Source: Ectothiorhodospiraceae bacterium BW-2 (lineage in GTDB: Bacteria; Pseudomonadota; Gammaproteobacteria; Thiohalomonadales; Thiohalomonadaceae). From it: a DNA stretch of 64,000 nucleotides. Of this stretch, positions 23,329 to 32,624 are shown one piece after another. The position numbers and the translations under genes were made by a program. Location of the stretch: the NCBI GenBank assembly GCA_008375315.1, contig CP032507.1:1973001-2037000 (forward strand), given 5' to 3'. The stretch's first letter is position 1. Each line of letters opens with the position of its first letter. The notes below the pieces were generated by a model. The model worked only from the letters and a program-made list of their open reading frames with translations. It was not told where the DNA came from and did no database searches.

Positions 23329-23733
23329 ATGCCCAAAGATACTACCGTTTTACCCTCCAACGAGGTTACCGACCCCGATGAAGAGAAGCGCTCCTACCGC
23401 AAATTTAGTGAGGAAGAGAAGCTTCGGATCCTAGCAGAAGCAGAGCAGTGCAAGGAGCCGGGTCAGCTAGGCGAGCTGCTGCGCAAAGAGCAGATCTACA
23501 GCTCCCATCTGACCAAATGGCGCCGACAACTGCAAGCACAGGGGCAGGCTGGCCTGAAAGGGAAACAGAGTGGTCGCAAACCGAGCCTAGACAAGCGAGA
23601 TAAGGAGATAGAGCGTTTAAAGAAGGAAATTCAGCGTCTTAGCCAACGGTTACAGCAGACCGAAGGGGTGATTGCGCTCCAAAAAAAAGCCTTCAGCTTA
23701 TTGGAGCAGATGAACACAGAGATAAGCTTATGA
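23329..23733 (+). CDS. IS3-type transposase OrfA
   Basis: 134 aa from the ATG at 23329, with GAGGAG about 8 nt upstream. An N-terminal helix-turn-helix (FSEEEKLRILAEAEQC ... SSHLTKWRRQL) binds the IS ends; a leucine-zipper-like coiled coil lies at about 85-125. Its TGA overlaps the ATG of orfB in an ATGA, so OrfB may be made by reinitiation rather than by the usual -1 frameshift; I saw no obvious slippery A tract at the junction. Confidence 0.9.
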   Translation: MPKDTTVLPSNEVTDPDEEKRSYRKFSEEEKLRILAEAEQCKEPGQLGELLRKEQIYSSHLTKWRRQLQAQGQAGLKGKQSGRKPSLDKRDKEIERLKKEIQRLSQRLQQTEGVIALQKKAFSLLEQMNTEISL

Positions 23734-24779
23734 GATTAGTTGAAAAAGAGTGCCCCAGTTCGGTGAGCATAAGAGCCGCTTGCGATAGCCTAGCGCTCTC
23801 GCGTGCAGGCTACTACCGCCGACAGGCTCCGGTTGTCTCCCCCCGAGCGAGCCTTCCAAGACCCGTCGCAGCCAATGCGCTGAGTGAGGCAGAGAGGCAA
23901 GCCGTTCTGGGGCTTTTGAACAGCGAACGATTCTATGACCAACCTCCGGCAGAGATCTATGCTAGCCTGCTGGATGAAGGGAAATATTACTGTTCAATCA
24001 GTACGATGTATCGGATCCTTCGTGCTAATCAACAGACGGGAGAGCGGCGAGCTCAAAAACCGGCCAAATCACACGCTATCCCCCGATTACGGGCGACCCG
24101 CCCGAATGAGGTTTGGACATGGGATATCACTAAGCTTCCCACCACAGAGCAGGGTAACTTCTTGAATCTCTATGTGGTGATGGATCTCTACAGCCGTTTT
24201 ATTGTGGCTTGGATGGTCTCAAGGAAGGAGAATAGTGAGCTCTCCAAGCTGTTAATCAGTGACGCAGCGGCTCGCTATCGGGTCGCGCTCAGTGGCTTAA
24301 CACTGCATCAGGATAGAGGTGTGCCGATGACCGCCAGAGGCTATCTCGACTTGATGGCCGAACTGGGGATCACCTGCTCCCACAGCCGTCCACGAGTCAG
24401 TAACGACAATCCGTTTAGCGAGAGTCAATTTAAAACACTCAAGCAACAACCCGATTATCCTCAACGATTTACAGGAGTTGACCATGCCAGAATATGGTTT
24501 AGTGACTATGTTGACTGGTACTGTTTCCACCACCACCATCGAGGGATTGCGTGGTTCACTCCAGAGCAGGTATTTACCGGTCGTTACAAGGAGGTTAGCG
24601 AGCAGCGTGAACAGGCGCTGAAGCAGGCCTATCAGCAGCATCCGAAACGCTTTATTCATGGTGAGCCCAAGGTTAAGCAACCCCCTACTGAGGTATGGAT
24701 TAACCCCGCTCTACCGGAGGAGGGGGTGGGGTCGCTGGAGGTCAACTATCCAACCCTGAATAGAGCGAAGGAGAGATGA
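23730..24779 (+). CDS. IS3-type transposase OrfB (DDE integrase core)
   Basis: 349 aa. An HTH_21-like N-terminal part is followed by the rve integrase core. The catalytic triad is Asp132 (WTWDITK), Asp195 (LHQDRG) and Glu231 (DNPFSESQFK), spacing DD(35)E. No internal stops, so the element may be active or recently so. It lies opposite in strand to the mshQ-like genes it separates. Confidence 0.93.
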   Translation: MRLVEKECPSSVSIRAACDSLALSRAGYYRRQAPVVSPRASLPRPVAANALSEAERQAVLGLLNSERFYDQPPAEIYASLLDEGKYYCSISTMYRILRANQQTGERRAQKPAKSHAIPRLRATRPNEVWTWDITKLPTTEQGNFLNLYVVMDLYSRFIVAWMVSRKENSELSKLLISDAAARYRVALSGLTLHQDRGVPMTARGYLDLMAELGITCSHSRPRVSNDNPFSESQFKTLKQQPDYPQRFTGVDHARIWFSDYVDWYCFHHHHRGIAWFTPEQVFTGRYKEVSEQREQALKQAYQQHPKRFIHGEPKVKQPPTEVWINPALPEEGVGSLEVNYPTLNRAKER

Positions 24780-25102
24780 GTGACGGTGCCGCTAGTGGGT
24801 CTATCGTCGATGGCTTTAGCCGGTTGTGGTGGCTGAATGACAGAGCGTTATCCATAGCCCGCCCCCCGGAGACCCCCTTATTATCGTAGGGGGGCGGGCT
24901 GTGGGTAACGCGGTGCAGGAGGGAGGTTCCTAGATTAGGGGTTGCAGTTCGCCTTGCAGCTCCCCCTTGCTGAAGGGCTTGGCTCTTGCGGCAAAGGGCC
25001 ATGAGGGTCATGTTCGCTCCTTGTTGCGTCATGACTCAACATAGGCGAAATTTGCCGGTGAGGGCAGTGGCAATCACCGGCTAGATTTAGAGCTTTATTT
25101 TT
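24780..25102. other. 323-bp non-coding gap with long hairpin
   Basis: This may contain the right end of the IS. It holds a 21-bp hairpin at 24847-24909 (12 perfect GC-rich pairs AGCCCGCCCCCC/GGGGGGCGGGCT, then 9 more with two G-U, 21-nt loop). A second stem, GCCGGTGA/TCACCGGC at 25054-25081, lies just past the end of the minus-strand adhesin gene and could act as its terminator. I support no gene here. Confidence 0.6.
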
Positions 25103-27559
25103 TTAACAACTGGTCTCAAATTGCTTGACAGCTTCCGCTACCTCCTGCCAGCTATGACCGATGCGGATATGATCTATTGTAATGCTATCATCTGGTTGTA
25201 AGTTAACCGTTCTAAAGCCAATACTATTAAGGCTACTAATCGCACTATTGGCTATCCCGGTAGTGGTGGTAGGAGGCGGTTCACTCTCTAAAGTAGAGGG
25301 GTTCACCCATAGCTGGTAGTGGCTATAGTTAGCGCTAGGTGAATCGCTCTGTTTGGAGAGTTTACCAACAATAAAATAGGTAGAGTCGGACTGAATATCA
25401 GTGGCATAGCTATCATTGCTGCTTGTGGTTCTGACAAAAAAATCTTCAGGGCCAGAGCCGTTACCTCGGTTCATTTTTATTCCAATATTAGGGTGTGTGG
25501 TGTAACTAGAGCTATTAAACCATAGTGCCATGAATTTATTATTTTCCTGACTGCCGCTAAAGCGAACCAAGATACTGACATAGATATCTTGTTGTTCACG
25601 AGGCTGATTCAATGTACGAAGGGCCGACTGATTATGGTTGCCAAAAAGTTTTAGGGCGCGTGATCCACCCTCAACACACTCTCCTGCTGTACTATATTGC
25701 AATGGGTTGGCTTGGCTATCGATCACCTGTTGTGTTGAGCTGTTTCCATCCCATGCACTACCCCAACCGTTCCCGCCATCGTAGCCGGTAATTGAGCTGT
25801 TACCTGGGTGTTGTTCAAATGAGTCAGATATCATCTCCATTGTCGTATCACAAAAATCTTGTAGCGTCGCGGTTGTTAGTGACGCTGCGTTGTAGTGAAT
25901 CGTTGTGTCGCTGCCGATCACAATGTTACCTCCGGCGCTGAGCGCACCATAGTAGTGGGCATGAGAACCAGAGTTGGAGTTAAAGTTTCCCGTCACATAG
26001 AGGATAGCAGAAACTGTTTGGTGAGAAGAGCTGTTATTCCAATCTCCATAGGCATAGATAGCCAGTTTCTCACTAGGATCAGGAACATTGTAACCTTGAG
26101 CATTGATTTTAATTCGATAGGGTATTGTTACATCATTTAAAATATAGAGGTACGCTGTGCCCGTACCGATTACCTCTATATGTTGTTCGCTACTGCTGAG
26201 CTCTAATGTCTCAATCCAGTAGGTGGCGCCTGCGCGAAGTTGCAATTTGTTTTTGTAATTTAATTTTAGGTGTTTTATATAGTATTCGCTGTAAGCTCCG
26301 TTGTCGGAAATAGTCACCTGATTATTTCCTGTAACATTAGAGTGAATAGCGTCATAATGATTGCTTCCTTGACTTCCTAATACATAGCTGTGTGGTGGTG
26401 CGGGAGCCGACCATCCAAAAGTTTTGCTAACGCTCTGATTGCTATATTTAAATGCGGGAGCAGGTAGCGAGGGTGAGGCAGAGCCGCTCGGTTGACAATC
26501 GTCAGACTCGCAGGTGTTTTGCCCATACTGGTTATAGGTTATGCTATTTGTTGTGCTGATGATAGGGGTATCTTGACCCTCGATTTGACCATTCCAGTTG
26601 AAGGTGATAGCTCCACTACTAGAATGGTTCTGAAGCCCGCTAGGAAAAATAGCTCCGCACGAGCTCGGTGTGACATTATCGCAATTAAAGGCGCTCTGAA
26701 CTTCTGCTTTTACACTATCGGTGTAGGTGAAGCTAGTGTTGCTACCTACTTTGACCGTGCCCTTGCTTAAAATGGCACCAGTAATATCGTTGTTATTGTT
26801 AAATTCAATTGTTGTGTCGCTATGCGGCGTATATATAATGCCATTAAAATCGATATCTGACGAGCCGTTTTCACCATTGCCAATCTTGACATCTGCGCTA
26901 CTGTAAAGATAAATAATAAAATTTTTGGTTGAGCCTGTTGAGTTAAAGTGTACTTGGTTGCCAGCATCGATTTTTGATTTTATATAGAAGTTAACCGAAC
27001 CGGAAGGGTCGATAATTAAATCAACACTGTTACCAATGGTTAGTTTTTCTATGTAATAGTCTCCGGGGCCTAGATAGATAGTGTCGTTACTGCTAATGAT
27101 GAGTTCTTTAATGTGGTATGTTCCAGAGTTAAATCGAACATATTGATTATTGTTTATTTGTATATCTATTTTATTGTATGTGTCGGGGGAGATGGTGAGG
27201 GTGTTTTTTATAGAAATATCGCTATTACTAGAGAATGTGGGAAATGAGTCTGGTTCAAGAGGGCTGAATGTTACGGCTACATCTTGCATAACGCCTTCTG
27301 GTGTGGGGGAGTCTAGCCCTTGGTCACCGCTAATAGCAACGCCATTAATCGTGCTGGCGCTACCCCCTTGTCCACCATACTCAAACGAATCGATGCCAAT
27401 CACACCATAGTTTAATAGGGTATTTATGTTGTCGCAGTTTGCTGCAAGTATTTGCTGAGAAAATGGGGAGAGTAATAGCAGCCACAACATGGGCAGGCTC
27501 TTAATGTAATAGAGTAAACAGCCATCTTTTGAGGCTGTGTTTTTATTAGCTTTAATCAT
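25103..27559 (-). CDS. secreted MshQ-like adhesin with two beta-repeat units
   Basis: 818 aa from the ATG at 27559 (AGGAG about 7 nt upstream). A signal peptide region (YYIKSLPMLWLLLLSPF) ends near QQILAA. Two similar units, about residues 35-300 and 365-570, have the pattern of a laid-down beta solenoid (SGTYHIKELIISSNDTIYLG and GAYSEYYIKHLKLNYKNKL), as in the N-terminal part of MSHA MshQ. A lectin-like domain at about 580-810 ends IDHIRIGHSWQEVAEAVKQF. The gene is clearly more AT-rich than its neighbours, suggesting a different origin. It has its own stop and lacks DUF6701. It could once have been joined to the truncated gene beyond the IS, but the sequence does not show that. Confidence 0.65.
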   Translation of the reverse strand: MIKANKNTASKDGCLLYYIKSLPMLWLLLLSPFSQQILAANCDNINTLLNYGVIGIDSFEYGGQGGSASTINGVAISGDQGLDSPTPEGVMQDVAVTFSPLEPDSFPTFSSNSDISIKNTLTISPDTYNKIDIQINNNQYVRFNSGTYHIKELIISSNDTIYLGPGDYYIEKLTIGNSVDLIIDPSGSVNFYIKSKIDAGNQVHFNSTGSTKNFIIYLYSSADVKIGNGENGSSDIDFNGIIYTPHSDTTIEFNNNNDITGAILSKGTVKVGSNTSFTYTDSVKAEVQSAFNCDNVTPSSCGAIFPSGLQNHSSSGAITFNWNGQIEGQDTPIISTTNSITYNQYGQNTCESDDCQPSGSASPSLPAPAFKYSNQSVSKTFGWSAPAPPHSYVLGSQGSNHYDAIHSNVTGNNQVTISDNGAYSEYYIKHLKLNYKNKLQLRAGATYWIETLELSSSEQHIEVIGTGTAYLYILNDVTIPYRIKINAQGYNVPDPSEKLAIYAYGDWNNSSSHQTVSAILYVTGNFNSNSGSHAHYYGALSAGGNIVIGSDTTIHYNAASLTTATLQDFCDTTMEMISDSFEQHPGNSSITGYDGGNGWGSAWDGNSSTQQVIDSQANPLQYSTAGECVEGGSRALKLFGNHNQSALRTLNQPREQQDIYVSILVRFSGSQENNKFMALWFNSSSYTTHPNIGIKMNRGNGSGPEDFFVRTTSSNDSYATDIQSDSTYFIVGKLSKQSDSPSANYSHYQLWVNPSTLESEPPPTTTTGIANSAISSLNSIGFRTVNLQPDDSITIDHIRIGHSWQEVAEAVKQFETSC

Positions 27560-27616
27560 CACATTCTCCTGATGATATGAGTGTTCTGTTTTATTACCAA
27601 GACTCATCTAGCGCTC

Positions 27617-29294
27617 TCAATACGCTTCCCGCCAATAGTAGATGCGATCATCGCTGCGATAGATCCCGAAGGTGGCGCTGGCGGCATCGTAATCGTCACT
27701 ATCGTCTAAATCGCCATCACCATTCCAGTCGAAACGGAGCCATGACGGGTTGAGCAGGCGCAGAGTTACCCTACCTGTTACGCCACTGCTATCTGGCGTG
27801 AGGGTGAATGAGTTGCCTGGAGTGAGCGAAGTGCCGCTTACGCTGATATCGGCACTCGAACCATCGGTGGCGCAGCTTAAAGGGGACGGGATAGTGCAGG
27901 TGAGATCACTAGCGGCAGAGAGGAGGGTGCCACTGTCATCTAGGTTGATGATCCAGTTACCGTCACTATCGACATACTCGACATTAAATAGTATTGACTG
28001 AGTATCGGTCTCGTTACCGTAGCTGTCGGCGAGGGTGGCGCGACCGTAGCGAAGATGGTTGCCAACGGGGTTAAAGGTGAGCGCTTGGGTGTGAAGCTCA
28101 TTAAAGATCGTATCGGTCAGACTAATGGTAAAGCGCGGTGCAATCGCTGCGGTAAACGGGGGGACGGGGGTGGCGGTTTTAGTATGGGTGATCTGGCCAT
28201 CTAGGGTCACCGTCGCGACCCCATCGACAAAATCGGTTGCGCTGGAGGAGGGGTTAGTCAGTTGCCAAGATGTGCCATTTGACTCCGTTCCACTCGCGCT
28301 AGTCGCCGCTATGGTGGCCGGGTTAAAGCTGCTGCTCCAAGTTGAAGCAACATTTTGGGTGGTCGCACCGCCGTGATTGATAGCGGTGACGCGAAAGGTG
28401 GGGGGGGCGAGAAAGGTAACACTCTCACCGACATAGGTGAAACTGAGCTGGCTATTATCGATAATCCCCTCATCCGCACTGCCATCGACTTTGGTAATGG
28501 TGTAGCTAAAGGGGGCAAAATAGAGCTCATCGGTGACCGGGCCTATTGATCCGCTGCCCAAATAGTCCGAGAGCGTGGCGGATAGGGTAAACTGACCCGC
28601 CTCACTCCAAATCGTTGTGAGTGAAGTGGCACCTTGTTGATAGTCAGCGGAGGTGCGGGAGAGGGTCGTAGGTAGCGTTTCGCCCTCGATAGTGGCCTGC
28701 CCGGGATAGGGGTAAGCGGTTTCATCGCGAGAGTAGGTGAGTGCTAATGAGGCGGGGGAGCTCTCCTTACCAAACTGGGAGGCGGGGGTTGTGCCATCGG
28801 CTAAGAGGGCCGTGAGGGTGACCTCCCCGCCGACACCGGCTTTGAACGGTGTCGCGCTGGAGGAGCTATTTGCTAACGAGAGAGCATCTGGCTTCACCAC
28901 AAAAGGGTTTGAGTTAGCGCCGGCTAGGGTCGCACCGTTGAGGCTAAGGGGGTCAGTGTGGAGTCGAATTTGACCGACATTATTATATTGAAACGAAAAA
29001 GGGGCGTAGCCATTGGCATCGAATGTCAGCGTAATGGGGCCGCCTGCGGCAGCGACCGTGGTGGGGGTTCCACTGGCAAAATCGGCCAAATTGACCAACT
29101 CTAGCTCGGCACCGGCAGCGCAGCTTGCCGGATCGATGCAGCTATAACCGACATTAACCGAACGGCTTTCGCTACTTATCGCCGCGACGCAGGCCGCTGT
29201 GGTCTCATCGGTCTCGACGGCACGCAGATAGAGTGGTGTCTGGGCATGGGGGGGCTCGCTGCTGGATTTGCCTCCGGTTTGGGTTGCGATATTG
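27617..29294 (-). repeat. direct repeat, copy B (mshQ C-terminal cassette)
   Basis: Same length (1678 bp) and orientation as copy A at 21203-22880. Being in direct orientation, the pair could recombine to delete about 6.4 kb, including the IS and the AT-rich adhesin. Confidence 0.95.
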
Positions 29295-32236
29295 GGCTCA
29301 AACAGCAGCATGGCGTTGACAAAATCTATTTCACAACTCCCTTCGACCCCTTGGTCAAAACAGCGGGTAACGCCGGTTGCCGCCGGTGAGCTGTTGTCCA
29401 TCCCGAGCGTCACTCTCCCTTCGGTCGGGCGCTGAAGGGAGAGTGTTGTCTCACCGATGAAGGTCGGGGTATCTCCCTCTAACCACGACTGAGTGGCTGA
29501 GTTAGCCGGATTGAGTGTCAACGAAACTGAGTCGGTGTAGAGGCTATCGCAGGTCTCATTGGCGCACGCCTTAAAGGTTATCTCTGCGGCGATACAGGTT
29601 AGGGCGCTCCCTTGGTGTTCGATACGGTAGTGGTTAACGCCGGTCACCGGATTGATATCTTTGGCGCAAATCGTGAGATCATCGACTTCATGACTATCAT
29701 TAGAGCCTCCCGTTGAGCCGGTGAGGGTGAGCAGAAGATTTTCGGGCACGGCGGCCTGAGTCTGGTTCGGCAGATTAAGAATATCGATAGCGGCAATTAG
29801 GGGGGTAAAGGGGGCATTAGGATCGCTATTGTCGGTGCGTCGCTCTAGTGTTAACCACGACTCTCCCGCCTCTCGGCTATCGAGTGTTAGGCGGTAGCGA
29901 TGGCCGCTGCTATTGCGGATGGTTGGGGTGAGTGTGTCGGTGCCGGTAATATAGCAGTAGCCGGTGTCGCCACTGCCTGACCCTCGAATGGCTAGCGCAT
30001 TGGGGACTCGGTTTGAGGAGTCATTTTTGCCGCCACAACGACCTTCGCTGTTAGCTGAGAAATTACCAAAGGTATCAAGCCCGATCCCTAACCAGCCTCC
30101 GCTAAAACCATCAACTCCTGAGCGTTGGGCGTAGCCGAGCGAGCCACCATAACCGCCGGGGGCGGGGGTGACGCTAGCATCGGAGAGGACAAAGGCGATA
30201 CCGTCTGCGCCACTGCCCCCATAGGCGTAGTAGTCAAACTCGATAATGACCAAGTTATCGGCCGAGGGGATATGGCGCTGTAGTGTTGCGGCGGTGGCAA
30301 CATTGCTACTATTATCGGTCAGTCGCAGGCGGTTATTGAGTATGCGTGGGTTACCGAAGCTACCGCTGCCATGGGTGACGCTCCAGTTCGCGCTCGGGGG
30401 GCTGTTATCGGTTCCGGTAAAGGCATCCTCGACACAGATAAGTTCCGGGGTGCATTCGAGGGGGGCTCTAGTGCTACCATCCCAGTTTTTGTCGCTATTT
30501 TCATGGGTATAGATAGATAAGACCTCGGCGTCATTGAGAACCTGGTCAAATATCTTTACCTCATCCAGATACCCCGCATAGTAGGTGTAATTTCTGTCAT
30601 TAGTATTGACCAAACTGCCAAGCCGATTGAATGAGTTACCGATATCTCCTGTGGTCGATGTGAGCGCTTGATTGAGCGAGCCATCGACATAGACTTTGAG
30701 CTCACCCGTTGTTGCCTCTCTGGTGAGCACGACATGGTGCCACTGATTATCATTGACCGCCTGCGTTGATTTGACTCCATTGGCGTTTCCTACCGCAACC
30801 CCTATCTTGCCATCTGCATCGAGCCAGCCCCAAAAGATATCATCCGAACCACCACTCTGTTCAACGCCGGTAACCACTGGCGCACTCCAGCGAGTGTTGT
30901 TGCCTGGTTGTGTGGTTTTTAACCAAAAACTGAGCGAGGCGGTGCCCTTTAAGTAGTCATCTAGTTGCGCTTGAGTGAGGTATTGATTGGTGCCGTTGAG
31001 TTGTGCGGCGTAGTGGATTTTGCCCTCTTCTATCGTGGTAGCGCCATTCATGGGGGTTGCATGATAGTCGTTGCCGCTGCTATCGGTAACCTCACCTGCC
31101 GCATCGTTCCATTCGCACTGATCAAAGCGATAGTCGATGACGGGGATTAAATCGGAACATAGTCGCACACTTAATCCATCAGTATAGTAAGGGTAGCCAC
31201 CATGGATAACGATACGATCAAAATTGCCACTATAGTCGCTATCGGCACGGCTAGTCACGGTAGCTAGTTCACTACCTGCGGCGTTAAAGATAGTTAGGCT
31301 AAAGGTGTTGTCATCGTTAGCTTTAAAACGAAAGCGGTACCACTCATCGTCTGTTCTGCTCCAGTCAACTGCCGGGCTAATATCGGTTGCCGCGCCCGCT
31401 GCCCTTTTTTCAATACCAATTTTGCTACCCGTTACCCTGAATCCATAGCCATTGTAGTTACTATCGGTAACCGATAGGCGATCTTGTTTCCCTCCGTTTC
31501 TAACCGAGGGGCTATATAGCCACCCCTCAAACACATAGTTTCTGTCAACCTCTCTGCCTAAAGCTCTCCAGCCACCATTTGGATCATTATTGCTATCTTT
31601 TTTGAGTGAGTGTGACCCATACTTTTTCTGTTCCATCGAGGGGGATAGCGTTCCGCTGCCGTAATCACTCCAGCCAGTGGTGAAGGTGTAATCTTCCAGA
31701 ATCTCCTCCCATCTGCAGGCGCTGTAGCGGTACTCCCCTGTCGGCGGCGGTTCCGAGTTGGCGCTGCAGTTGGCGTGGGCGGGTTGACAGCTTCCGGTGA
31801 CGCTAGTCGTGCCTAGTGATAGCTCTCCTCCTGCGGTTAGATTACCCTTGACGATGCCATTATTATTAATCGTAATATTTCCACCGGCAGTCATATTGCC
31901 GGTATAGCTTAGGTTGTTATTTATATCAATACTGCCCCCAACGACTAAGTTAACTGTATGGCCATTCGCAATAACTTCGAAATTGTTGTTTGCCTTAAAA
32001 TCACCCGCTATAGTTATCTCTGTATCAGCCGAGAGGTTGAACTCTAAATTGTTATTGAAGACAAGATTGCCGTTGCAATCGTAGTTAGATGATGATTGTG
32101 AACAGTTAGGTATGGTATCGTTAGGTAAGTTATAGGCAAGTAGATCTGTCGAGAGCGCCATGACTAATGGAGCGATGATAGTGGTAGGTAGATAGCGTTT
32201 GATTATCAAACAGCGGTTAGCAAAGAGACTCTTCAT
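27617..32236 (-). CDS. MSHA biogenesis MshQ-like protein
   Basis: 1539 aa from the ATG at 32236, which has a near-perfect GGAGGAGG 5 nt upstream; the longer frame lacks a signal sequence. A signal peptide (YLPTTIIAPLVMALSTDLLA) is followed by a short Asn-rich beta-solenoid, a first concanavalin-like domain, a LamG domain (AAQLNGTNQYLTQAQLDD), an L-type-lectin-like domain (GADGIAFVLSDAS), and a C-terminal DUF6701 region that is nearly identical to the truncated copy at 21203. MshQ proteins are large secreted proteins encoded in MSHA/type IV pilus loci; here it is divergent from fimT-pilE. A surface adhesin role is inferred. Confidence 0.8.
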   Translation of the reverse strand: MKSLFANRCLIIKRYLPTTIIAPLVMALSTDLLAYNLPNDTIPNCSQSSSNYDCNGNLVFNNNLEFNLSADTEITIAGDFKANNNFEVIANGHTVNLVVGGSIDINNNLSYTGNMTAGGNITINNNGIVKGNLTAGGELSLGTTSVTGSCQPAHANCSANSEPPPTGEYRYSACRWEEILEDYTFTTGWSDYGSGTLSPSMEQKKYGSHSLKKDSNNDPNGGWRALGREVDRNYVFEGWLYSPSVRNGGKQDRLSVTDSNYNGYGFRVTGSKIGIEKRAAGAATDISPAVDWSRTDDEWYRFRFKANDDNTFSLTIFNAAGSELATVTSRADSDYSGNFDRIVIHGGYPYYTDGLSVRLCSDLIPVIDYRFDQCEWNDAAGEVTDSSGNDYHATPMNGATTIEEGKIHYAAQLNGTNQYLTQAQLDDYLKGTASLSFWLKTTQPGNNTRWSAPVVTGVEQSGGSDDIFWGWLDADGKIGVAVGNANGVKSTQAVNDNQWHHVVLTREATTGELKVYVDGSLNQALTSTTGDIGNSFNRLGSLVNTNDRNYTYYAGYLDEVKIFDQVLNDAEVLSIYTHENSDKNWDGSTRAPLECTPELICVEDAFTGTDNSPPSANWSVTHGSGSFGNPRILNNRLRLTDNSSNVATAATLQRHIPSADNLVIIEFDYYAYGGSGADGIAFVLSDASVTPAPGGYGGSLGYAQRSGVDGFSGGWLGIGLDTFGNFSANSEGRCGGKNDSSNRVPNALAIRGSGSGDTGYCYITGTDTLTPTIRNSSGHRYRLTLDSREAGESWLTLERRTDNSDPNAPFTPLIAAIDILNLPNQTQAAVPENLLLTLTGSTGGSNDSHEVDDLTICAKDINPVTGVNHYRIEHQGSALTCIAAEITFKACANETCDSLYTDSVSLTLNPANSATQSWLEGDTPTFIGETTLSLQRPTEGRVTLGMDNSSPAATGVTRCFDQGVEGSCEIDFVNAMLLFEPNIATQTGGKSSSEPPHAQTPLYLRAVETDETTAACVAAISSESRSVNVGYSCIDPASCAAGAELELVNLADFASGTPTTVAAAGGPITLTFDANGYAPFSFQYNNVGQIRLHTDPLSLNGATLAGANSNPFVVKPDALSLANSSSSATPFKAGVGGEVTLTALLADGTTPASQFGKESSPASLALTYSRDETAYPYPGQATIEGETLPTTLSRTSADYQQGATSLTTIWSEAGQFTLSATLSDYLGSGSIGPVTDELYFAPFSYTITKVDGSADEGIIDNSQLSFTYVGESVTFLAPPTFRVTAINHGGATTQNVASTWSSSFNPATIAATSASGTESNGTSWQLTNPSSSATDFVDGVATVTLDGQITHTKTATPVPPFTAAIAPRFTISLTDTIFNELHTQALTFNPVGNHLRYGRATLADSYGNETDTQSILFNVEYVDSDGNWIINLDDSGTLLSAASDLTCTIPSPLSCATDGSSADISVSGTSLTPGNSFTLTPDSSGVTGRVTLRLLNPSWLRFDWNGDGDLDDSDDYDAASATFGIYRSDDRIYYWREAY

Positions 32237-32624
32237 CAATCCTCCTCCCCCATACGACCTAAATAGACAAGCTAAATCGGCTTGTTCGTGCTCTGTTGTT
32301 TGTGCCATAAAATTGAAAAAATAACGCGACAATAGCTAAATTTCGCCACAGATTGTAGCAATATTAAAGAGCTAAATGGTAGGCCATACTAGCCGCCGTA
32401 TGTCTTATTTCAATGGCATCTATGTTAATTATCTGTTTAAAATTATGTAGTTATAGATGAAGCCTCTGTTTTTGATTGATGGCGTTTCAGCTAAAAGTCG
32501 CGCCGTTAGGTGGCAAATATGCGCCGTCTGTCACAAAATAAGATAGAGATCGCTATTTTTCGTTGACAAAACCGAGCCCGCTACCTAACCTGAGACTGTG
32601 AGCAGTTAACAGCAGGTAGCAGTA
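32237..32624. other. 388-bp divergent intergenic region, mshQ/fimT
   Basis: AT-rich spacer serving the minus-strand mshQ-like gene and the plus-strand pilin operon. The only element I can support is the fimT promoter listed separately. No gene seen. Confidence 0.6.
32563..32591 (+). promoter_or_regulatory. candidate promoter of the minor pilin operon
   Basis: TTGACA at 32563-32568 is a perfect -35 box; TAACCT at 32586-32591 is a moderate -10 box at 17-bp spacing. The fimT ATG is 33 bp further. Confidence 0.5.

Larger units (their letters stand above)
23258..24779 (+). mobile_element. IS3-family insertion sequence (ends uncertain)
   Basis: Two overlapping transposase frames (orfA, orfB) with a DD(35)E integrase core. 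The left boundary is placed where the mshQ frame hits a stop; the right boundary is at least the end of orfB. I could not find matching terminal inverted repeats or a target duplication. Short repeats of the type CCCCTGA cluster at the left end, and an 8-bp inverted repeat (23277-23284 and 23301-23308) lies just upstream of orfA. Confidence 0.75.

Noticed and set aside
24742..25032. 96-aa minus-strand open frame across the end of orfB
   Set aside because: No recognisable domain or ribosome site, and its sequence follows the hairpin and antisense of the transposase.
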